Assembly: GCF_019925205.1 (NCBI RefSeq)
Contig: NC_083568.1
Coordinates: 16,986,393 to 17,050,392 of the forward strand
Length of the DNA: 64,000 nucleotides
DNA from: Metopolophium dirhodum
Lineage: Eukaryota; Arthropoda; Insecta; Hemiptera; Aphididae
Direction: 5' to 3'
Part shown: positions 54,991 through 64,000 of the stretch, piece after piece
Layout of the letters: each line of letters opens with the position of its first letter
Numbering within the stretch: position 1 is the first letter of the stretch
Program-made: the position numbers and the translations under genes
Notes under the pieces: generated by a model
The model's input: only the letters and a program-made list of their open reading frames with translations
What the model was told of the DNA's origin: nothing
The model's database searches: none

Positions 54991-55488
54991 TAAAACATAA
55001 ATACATATAATAGCCGTATTGACCGTGACTAATGCGAGCGCGTTTATAACAATTGTGAGTCCGAAATCAAGTTCAAGGCTCGCGAACGTATCTATGTGGC
55101 GTTATAATAATAATAATAATATAATACTGCCATAATAATGCACGCGTTGCATAAATTAACGAACCGTTTTAATTCGAAACCTAGTCACAACTAATTAACG
55201 TAATTTTATTATGTATTTGCTCAGCGTTATGAAAACGGTACGATCAAAATATTATTGTGTATGTATATGAGGCACTGTTTTTATTAATTATTGTACTCGC
55301 GTCTTTTAATTGTTCGATTTCATATCTGACCCATATATTTTGTCGTGTAGGTATACTATATAGACATAATATGTTAACTATAAGTTATACAATTAATGAT
55401 AAAATATTATTTGATTTGTATACAAAACAGTAGTTTTGGTGCCGTTCAATCAACAAGTACACCGGCCAAATGTGTATAATATTTAGTT

Positions 55489-55876
55489 CAAGGGTTGCCA
55501 ACCTGTTGACATTTAGTGTAATATATCGTATTACAAATTAATGGTACCAATATCAGTTGATCACGTGCACACTTTTATATGCAAAATAAGTAAAGGTACC
55601 AAAAGTAAAATTTATTAGCGAAGAAAAACATACAAATTTTCTAAGGAAAAATAATAAAATGAGAATATTATTATACACTGCATGTAATAATGTAAATAAT
55701 ATACCTAAACTAATAGTAGTCCATAATCAGATACTTAAGATTGCAGTTTGCTGGTGCCTATAGTTGCGACAGTCCGCTGAATTGTATAATTATTGTGTTT
55801 CAATCGAATTTCATTAATTGTACAGCTGGGTCGTGAAAAAAAATCCTAATTGGGTTGCGCAAAAAAGTGTAACCGC
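55489..55876. mobile_element. Possible hAT-type transposon remnant
   Basis: The left border CAAGGGTTGCCAACCTG and the right segment with GGGTCGTGAAAAAA and TTGGGTTGCGCAAAAAAG (to 55876) resemble the ends of many hAT elements, which carry CAGxGGTTxxCAACC ends and GGGTCGCG-rich subterminal repeats. The ends are not well matched to each other, so this is a decayed or composite remnant. Confidence 0.35.
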
Positions 55877-56919
55877 GAACGAAAACCCACGAGATAATAA
55901 TAAGCTGCTCCGACAGATCTCGACGAACAATGCACCGACGTTTTGTCGATCATTGTTATTTCCTTTTACGTTTACGCCGTGTAGATAAGTTACACTGTGT
56001 AGAAAGTCGTGGATGAAACCATCGCTATACATCAAGTATCATATATCAATAACGAAATAAAATCTCAATGTCAATAAAAGTACAAAATGAGTTCACATCG
56101 GGACACGTTGTTAGATAGTAAAAGTCACTTTTCCATATAAGTACAACAGTTTCCGTGTAAAACCACGGGGTTTCACTGTCGTTGAGAAAAATAGTTTCTT
56201 ATCTCACTAGAGAAATGTATAACATTAGTTTAACGCGTTCGAAAGGAAATGATGAGTAGGTAGGTATAGTTGTTAACTTAAAATTATTAACATTTTGAAA
56301 AGCACTTACACACCAGGCTCATTAATACAATAATAAATTATGCAAATATTTTATATTACGCACGCTATAATTGTAGTACACATTATAAATACCTGCACGC
56401 GTCTTGTGTAGGTTGATTATAAATTAGTGAAAATAGTAATTTTAGTATAAATCGTTTGCGATTTCCACTACTACTCAGAATAATATGAATTAAAATAATA
56501 ACATTAATCTATGATAGAATGCACTCGATAGTAGACAATCACATAGCTAGGATAATGTGACCGGAGAACATTTTTTATATTTTTTGAAAACTACAAAAAA
56601 ACTTTGATGACATCTTCTACGAAATGATCTATTTTAATTTTAATTTTGATGCAGTATTAAAACTCATTTTCGTTGTGATTATCTGTTATTCATTAATTGT
56701 ATATTATGCTCGGTCATATAATATTATTGAAACCAATTAACTTTTTCTTCGAGTCGTGAGGAAAGAAGAGTGGAACAATGATTAATATAATAATACAGAC
56801 GTTTGGGAGAAAAATTAAGCCCTTTTCTCTTCGGTTGCAGCTGCACTGCTGTGCAAGTCCAGATAAACCGAATATAGAAAAACAAAAGAGTACACCGACT
56901 ACGTACAAGCGACTTGTAT

Positions 56920-56920
<1 letters not shown>

Positions 56921-56960
<40 letters not shown>
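56921..56960. repeat. (ATA)n microsatellite
   Basis: A 40-bp nearly pure trinucleotide run of about 13 units, the longest AT-trinucleotide run seen in the window. Confidence 0.9.
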
Positions 56961-56963
<3 letters not shown>

Positions 56964-57418
56964 CACGAGCGTTACAAAAGTCACGCATCTTTTGCCGGGC
57001 ACGTTGCTTTGTGATCTAGGCACCCATAGTGCAATTACGATTTACCGGTTAAATTCGTTTCCGTGATATTGATTAGTTTCAAACGTTCCATAATATTGTA
57101 CAATAATTAAATCAGAAAACACCGGAATCGACGTCCGCCATCGTCGTGATAAAAATAACACGCGATACGTGGGCATATTAAAAGTACACGCGTCTATGTA
57201 TGTACATGATATAGTAGGTATAACGTGGATCCCGAACTTGAAATCGCTGACCTACTTTCATTCGTATATTTAAAAAAAAAAAAAACCTGATCTTACGATA
57301 TTATTTAGTGATGGTTGGGGAAACGAATAACAATAATACGTGTGTGTACTGGATTTGAGCAAGACGGAATCCATAGTAATATTATAATTGAACTCACATC
57401 TCATTAAGAAAAAACGTT

Positions 57419-57444
57419 CACACACACACACACACACACACACA
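57419..57444. repeat. (CA)n microsatellite
   Basis: Pure CA run of about 26 bp. Confidence 0.9.
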
Positions 57445-60286
57445 TAAGCACACACAGTAAATATATATATTTACCGATAAAATACCTACCGGACGAAAAT
57501 CGTCTAGGGGTTATAATAATATAATAGATTATAAAATAAAGTAGGTATGCGTGACTTGTTTTATAATAGATCGTAAATATTCTCGAATGTTGAAAAATAG
57601 TGTATGCAGACACGTGTGTGCGTATGATGAACTGACTGCACTCAACAGTCTAGTTTATTTGTTTATTATGTTTTATCTTGTCACGACGGCATGACACGTT
57701 TGTCTATAATTTCAGGAATGAGTACCAACAAATTTACACGTTGTGTTAACGACAATTCGTATCGATATCAACAATTCATAACGGGTTCCAAACTATAATA
57801 ATCATATTATTATGTTAGGTGGTAGAACTTTCCGCACAAATATGGAAAGAAGAATAAAGTCTTTACGTTGTCCCCTTGTCGACTCTGTTTAGCATATTAC
57901 AGTATACTTAGCATCGGAAAAGGGTGTTGTTTTTTTATTCGCTCCAAACCTTAAAATATATTATGGTCGCATAATCAGCTGAACCGTTTTAATTTAACAC
58001 TTTTCTCTAATGTACCTATTATTATTTATTATACGATAGTTATACGCTTTTTACGGGTTGTATTATTCTATACACGGTCGTACGAACAAATTTGACATTT
58101 TCTGGGAAAACTCAATAATACCTGAAACCTGACTCGCACCCATTAACCGTGTAATCTTAACACATACTACTTAGAACACTCGGAATTGATATTTAAAATA
58201 TGTTCGTTTATAAGAGGACGCCACACCTGAATGTAAAAACTGTCTTACAAACGTACAACGTGGCCAATTTTCGTTCTGTAGATAAATTTTTTTTGTTGTT
58301 GGCTTTAATACTGGAGTGTATTAACCTATGGGTTATGATCATAGTTTAAGGTAAGATCATTATCAGGTGTGTTCTCTCTTTGGTTTTTTATGACGTTTAA
58401 ATTGTCAAGCCAGTTATCAGAATTTGAATATTTTTAAATTTTCATACTCTTAACTCTCTTAAATAATAAAATATTTTAAACAACCAACAAGAGAACACGT
58501 TCTTTCCTTTATACTTGATGGAAAGTGTCACGATGTATTTAACATTATTTCAATTGCAACTTACTATTTATTAGGCACAAATAATCAACGATTAGCAATT
58601 ATTAGCATTAGGACTAATCAATTGGTTCGTCTATTATAATGCCGCACAATTACTAAATTTAAAAAGGGAAATATATTTATTTTTTAACTCGACTCAAATG
58701 TAGGTAGTTAAAAACATGTATTCGTTTTAGTTTTACACTATTTTAATCATTTCTGACATTGCCCAATATACTAAAAGTTACCTCTGCAGCAGTCGGAGTG
58801 CAAAACATGCGTATATCAATAATATGATCGATAATATTGATCGATGATCTATAATACAGACGATAATACAATAAAAAATTGATTATTCTGGATTATGAAT
58901 GAAAAAAAAACTAACTACTGAAAGGAAGGGACTGATTGCAAAAACATAGGACTTAATAAATAAATAGCAATTATATTTTTCAACTTAAAAGTAATATTTA
59001 AATTGAACATAACTGAAACTAGAACATATTATTTTATCGTTCACCGCGAATTATATCATACACGAATTGATCAATTATAATTAATATTGTTATTGCTTTG
59101 CATTAAGCACGATCGAACCACGATAACACTATACTTAATCAAATAGTTCCTGCACTGCTTATTCTATTTACCGGTCTCGTGTTTCAGGTATACAGAAAAT
59201 TATAAATGAAAAAATAAAATGCAAACACCGAAATTACTATTTTGAATTATACTACTTTGCTCCGACACTTCATTTAATCAGGGCACGTAACGGAACACGC
59301 ATCGTCCCAGCTCCCATTCAATTTAATTTCTGTACGGAACATAATATTATATTATACAAAAAACTACGCTGTTAATAACAATTATTGCCTCATATTTTAA
59401 TTTTTAGGAATAAAGCACAGCTGGTATAGACGGTATAGTGTGTGAACTAACTCGGTATAGATGATTTCAGAAGGAAAAAAATGGAAAACCCCAGCTGCAC
59501 CTATAATACCGCATTAAAACCTAACCTTAACATCTCGCATTGACGCATTGTGCAGATATCTGGGCCGTCTTTCCGGTATATATGTTTATGATTTTCCACC
59601 ATAAATTAATTATAATAAAGAAAAAATATAGGTTATGATCACGTGCAGGATAATAATTATTATCATCAATATACGTAAGTACCTATGTAAAATAACACTT
59701 TACTAGCGTGCTAGATAATATCTAGATTTCTATACGAGTGCAATCTTATAAGAACCCGCAAGCACAAATCAGTTTTAATAATATTATAGACTAGTACGTC
59801 TTAACTTAATTACTTAAGCATTTTTCTTAAAAAGAAAAACGCATTTTAACTTTGAACTGCAGCATAGTACATAATATTACTATCAATCAATAACAGCTTT
59901 TCTTCGGTACATCAAAAAAGTTTAAAAAAACCTAAGCATAATATAAGTGTTCATTGAATGTTTATTGAACCATTTTCGAATCCCGATCATCAAATATCCC
60001 CGCGGGCCTGGTAATGTATGCTACACGTGCAAAATGTTGTTTTTATTACATGGTTGCATTTTATCGACAATTGGCCCGTTGTTCCAGGGTCCTTGAATTC
60101 CATTAAAATTGTAAGCGATTTCACTAGTTATACTCTGAGCATATTTGAACATAATGCTTATGGGTATAGATATCTTATCACAAATTCTCGAGTAAGAGAG
60201 AAAACATAGAACTTTCAAAAAAGTATTTAAATATACCTATAAGAATTTTGAATAAAATCATAAAACTAATACATACAATGTTTTAT

Positions 60287-60364
60287 TAGTGAACACGAAT
60301 AATACGTTGAGGTAAGTTAGGTTTTCTTACTTACCTCAACGTATCTGCACATTCGTGTTCACTA
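60287..60364. repeat. Long near-perfect hairpin
   Basis: The outer arms TAGTGAACACGAAT (60287-60300) and its exact complement (60351-60364) flank inner arms ATACGTTGAGGTAAGT (60302-60317) and its complement (60329-60344). One side has an unpaired base and the other a six-base bulge. The loop is 11 nt. Thirty paired positions without mismatch mark a recent palindrome: a foldback element, template-switch product, or small-RNA precursor-like hairpin. Confidence 0.75.
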
Positions 60365-63300
60365 TTCAGTAAAATTGCTACTTAATATTATAATGTCTGT
60401 GGTGTTCATCGGAGATGAAATAATTATTATCTTCGTGCCTTCCAACATTGTGTATGTTTAATGTTAAGTTCATTTATTTTATCCCACCAAAAAATAAAAG
60501 TCTAATGCCGGGTTGACGGTTGCACAATCACTACACGTTAAATGAATCGATATGGAGTTAATATGGTCATAAGATTTAGTGGCTCGTGATTGGTTCGTCA
60601 AATTTTAGTGAACTATTAAATTAATTAATTGTTTATGGAACACGGCATAGCCGTTTTCACGTTTATCAATTAAGTTTTACATAAAAATAGGACACTTGGG
60701 ACTGTTACCTGCCATCACATTTTTCTGAGGAATTGTTTATCAATAATAACTTAATGTTGGTTGTGTTAGTGCCACATTATCTAAACTCTAAAACTTAGTA
60801 TGACAATTATAGGAGAAGGACTAAATTAATGATCATGTTGATCAAAAATCCTTTAAATACCTATGTGGCTATACCATTTTTAAATAAACTTTATTTAACG
60901 GTTAAGTAAATTCGTATTAGAAGTGATTTATTTTTACCTACATTTAACATTATTAAGTATTAACATAGAATCATAATATATTATAATGAACAAATAAAAC
61001 CATTGTGAATAAATAATTTAATCCTAATTTATTACATACATAAATATTGCCAACACGTGATTTAATGTTTGCAGTTACATTATATTTGAATGTCGCTGCA
61101 GTTTATAATTTTTAAACATATTATGCATGTATGTTATTATAATACATATGTTATATTAATTTAAAAATTCCGGATAGAAAACGCGAACCGGATGTTAGAC
61201 ACTCGTCTTGTTTTGATCATATAGGCAAAGGATAGTGGTGTGTAATAATTGTTATAAATTCGAAAGCACTAATCGTATTCGAAAAACGATTATCCTGTGC
61301 GAAGGTCCGTTAAAAGTTTTAGCTAGACCACACGTCTTGCTAAGTAGATTTCTACAATGTCTTTTTCAATTTTTCCTCATGCTTAGAGAAAGTATACCGA
61401 AATAATAATAAATAAAATTGAAGCATATTATGTGAAATTTTCCGATTCACAGGTTTTAACATTAAAATATTGAGAGTAGACGATAGTAGTAATTGTTAAC
61501 TTCTTCTTCTTACTATTATTTTTCAGCTTATCGGCTTATACTATCAAATTTTATGATCACAATAATCCATTTTACTCAATTTTTTTTTAAATAATTGGAG
61601 TGAATCGACCAATATTAAAACTTAAAGGTAAGATTATTATGTAGAGCATCGTGGAGGTTTTTATATTGATATTTTAATTACGAAACAATTAGTTTTATGA
61701 GCATTTTAATATTGTACATTTTTGTTTCAAAATTAATAATTTTATTTATAAATTAAAGCCACCTGATTAATAATATTGCCTTTAAATTGTATAATATTGG
61801 TATATTCACTCAAATTTTCAAAATGGATTATGTTGTACGTTTATAAGACGCAGACAACACATGATGCGTCCTCGCGTGAACTAAAATAAAATATTATTAT
61901 GAAAGATAATTAGTAACTAACACATTATAGTTTTTCTGTTTCAATATTTAGAATGGAATGTAAACGGTGTTGTAATATTAATCATTTGATGTGACGATAG
62001 TCAATAAAATACGACATGTAACATTCTCACAAACCACTAAACTGAGTTTTTGGATCTCTACTGTAGTTTTATGGTGATACAACAATCGTATTATTATTAT
62101 TATTATTGTTATTATTATTTATGTGTGAGGGACAAGTTATTGGTAATTTGTATTGTGTACAGGCAATATTTAAAATAATAAATTGCGCTCAGCTAAAGAA
62201 TAATATTATATTATAATAATATGTGTACCTACATTTTGCAGTTTTTCAACTGAAGCGACCGTACGATATTTAATTTAATTTTAAATTGATTTTTAATTTT
62301 TAATTTATTGGCGTACCGATAAACTGCAAGGGCGTGTGTACCTACGAGGTGTGTATGAGAACGTTTCATTACAGCCGTATTACACGAAGACGTATTTTAA
62401 ATTATTAAAATATTAAATTACCTTTATAATGTTAATATTCCAATAAATTAAATACAAAAAAAAAAACGCAATTAAAAATTAGTGTTAATTTGTAAGCTTT
62501 GCTCATATTAGATCTACTATAAACTGGTTTTCATAGGTAATTTAGAATACTTTAACGTTTAGCTATTTATTACACTTTAGGTGTTTATATATATATTATA
62601 TTTTAGTCTCGCGTTGAGGAACTATTTATTCACACGATTTTTTATTATATACACTATTATATTATTATATTATCCGTCTATTTATACATTTTGTTAACAA
62701 ATTAACTTGTTTAGGTAAGTACTAACCAATAGTCTTTATAATAAATAATAATAATAATAAAAATGTAAGCAACAAATATATAGCACAATTTAATTGACAA
62801 ACTTAAGATGGGTAAATGCAGATACGTGATCACCAAGTGATAGTTATATGTGATTAAAAAGAAAGAATTTAAATATATTATTTTAGGTAGGTGTATTTAA
62901 TTTTTTAAGAGAGTAAGGCGTGGTTTATTTATAGGAAATTCAAATTTTTTAAACTAAATTTATCTAAGTATAATATGATAATATATTTACAACGGGGCAT
63001 TTTATAGTTACCTGTTACACTTTTTAATATTAATTTTTTTTTTTTGAATAAATAATTTAACTACCGCCTAGTTACATAAAATTACATTGCCAGCCTAATC
63101 ACCATCCATGTTAATAATATAATAATTGTTATTAATCGAGATATGAGATTATCAGAGTACATATAATTTTTATAATATAATTAATAAAGTAAATGTATAT
63201 CCCTCCCTATTCAAAACGCCGAGTTAGGAACAGCGGATGAGACTTGTGTATAAATTACACGGAAGGCAACAATACCAAAAATTAGAAGGTGTATACCTAA

Positions 63301-63839
63301 GACAGTAATTTCACGCTTGTTTCAGCTGTATATTAATATTATATTACCTACTTTAGATGAAACGTCTGAGTTAAATCAACATAATATAATAGGTATATCG
63401 CTACTGAATAAATATTTAAACTGATTTTTTTTTTTTCGGGCACACGAGAAAAACAAACAGGTGAACGGGTATAATAGTAACCGATTATACAATACATTTA
63501 TAATAATAATATAATATGATTAATAATTTAAATATATATTGAATTTATAAAGTATTTTTTTATGAGCACCTCGGAATGTTGATAGCGCATTTTTCTCACG
63601 ACGACAAAGATGTCACAGTGTCGAATTACAGGACAGGACCATTAATGGCTTTTTGTATATAAGTATAAGTTTAGTTTATTCTACACGTCATATATTATTT
63701 CTCTCAGTTTTAGGTGCCTATTATAATATTATGTATATTTTTGAACATCAAATATGCGTTTAAGACATTGATAAATGGATGTTCGTACTAGTTGCAGATT
63801 GACCTATAAAGGAAAATAATAATAATCATTGTACAGATT

Positions 63840-63870
63840 CGTAGGTAGGTAGGTAGGTAGGTAGGTAGGT
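63840..63870. repeat. (GTAG)n microsatellite
   Basis: About eight tandem GTAG/TAGG units. This is the TAGGTA hexamer that is scattered through the window, here in tandem. It is not the insect telomere unit TTAGG. Confidence 0.9.
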
Positions 63871-64000
63871 ATCGGTATGTAGGTACATATATACGGTCCG
63901 AATAAGTTGTTTTCCGTCGTATAATTTGGCCGTTTACCAAACAGGTAAATGGTTGTAATGAATATTGTGGTGTGCGGTCATGTGCTGTCTTCGATAGTTT

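Larger units (their letters stand above)
44890..64000. other. Gene-free, repeat-bearing flank
   Basis: No coding exon recognised in about 19 kb. Contents: a C17-type homopolymer near 45570-45586, a GC-rich island at 45830-46240, a TA-rich palindromic tract (48651-48741), pogo-like and hAT-like remnants (54427-54990, 55489-55876), a hairpin (60287-60364), and GT, AAT and GTAG microsatellites. Open frames are short and repeat-derived. Confidence 0.55.

Noticed and set aside
1..64000. CRISPR array, rRNA, bacterial operon or phage system
   Set aside because: No regularly spaced repeats, no rRNA-like sequence, and all gene structure is spliced insect type.

Overview
This window is AT-rich animal nuclear DNA. 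It most likely comes from an aphid (Hemiptera: Sternorrhyncha). The reasons are dense AT microsatellites (ATT/TAA and TA runs), the pervasive TAGGTA/TACCTA hexamer, spliced genes with GTAAGT-type donors, and repeats I recall as common in aphid genomes. The species is not determined.

Only two protein-coding genes can be supported. Both are on the minus strand and both are members of the insect Osiris family (DUF1676). Gene A is at 6900-9729 (two exons, 298 aa). Gene B is at 32503-34269 (three exons, 287 aa). In both, the exons join in frame and give the full family layout: signal peptide, two-cysteine region, DUF1676 body, Lys-rich stretch, long hydrophobic segment, His/Gly/Ser-rich tail, and a C-terminal AQXLAY-like motif (SQQMAY in A, GQTLAY in B). 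Both have a phase-1 intron just before the Lys-rich/hydrophobic segment. Gene B has one more intron after a shared HHEV sequence. Both have a TATA-like box about 30 bp upstream of a shared initiator-like string, TATCAT(T)ACAGT. The window is therefore probably part of an Osiris gene cluster, a family linked to cuticle formation and endosomal/secretory trafficking in other insects.

Layout: 1-6899 has no gene (a retrotransposon tail fossil near 4.1-4.3 kb and a 112-bp foldback at 3.3 kb). 6900-9852 is gene A with its GC-richer intron and promoter. 9853-32397 is 22.5 kb without a recognisable gene; it carries two MITE-like elements (19.5 and 24.4 kb), a fragment of a repeat family and GC-rich islands at 15.0-15.5, 22.4-22.8 and 31.6-32.3 kb. 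32398-34446 is gene B with its promoter. 34447-64000 is about 29.5 kb without a recognisable gene; it holds a 1.6-kb inverted-repeat-bounded element (43.14-44.77 kb), pogo-like and hAT-like remnants (54.4-55.9 kb), a hairpin at 60.3 kb and many microsatellites.

I found no CRISPR array, rRNA, credible tRNA, operon or new multi-gene system. The observations most worth checking are the paired Osiris promoter architecture, the intron difference between the two paralogues, and the candidate non-autonomous transposons.
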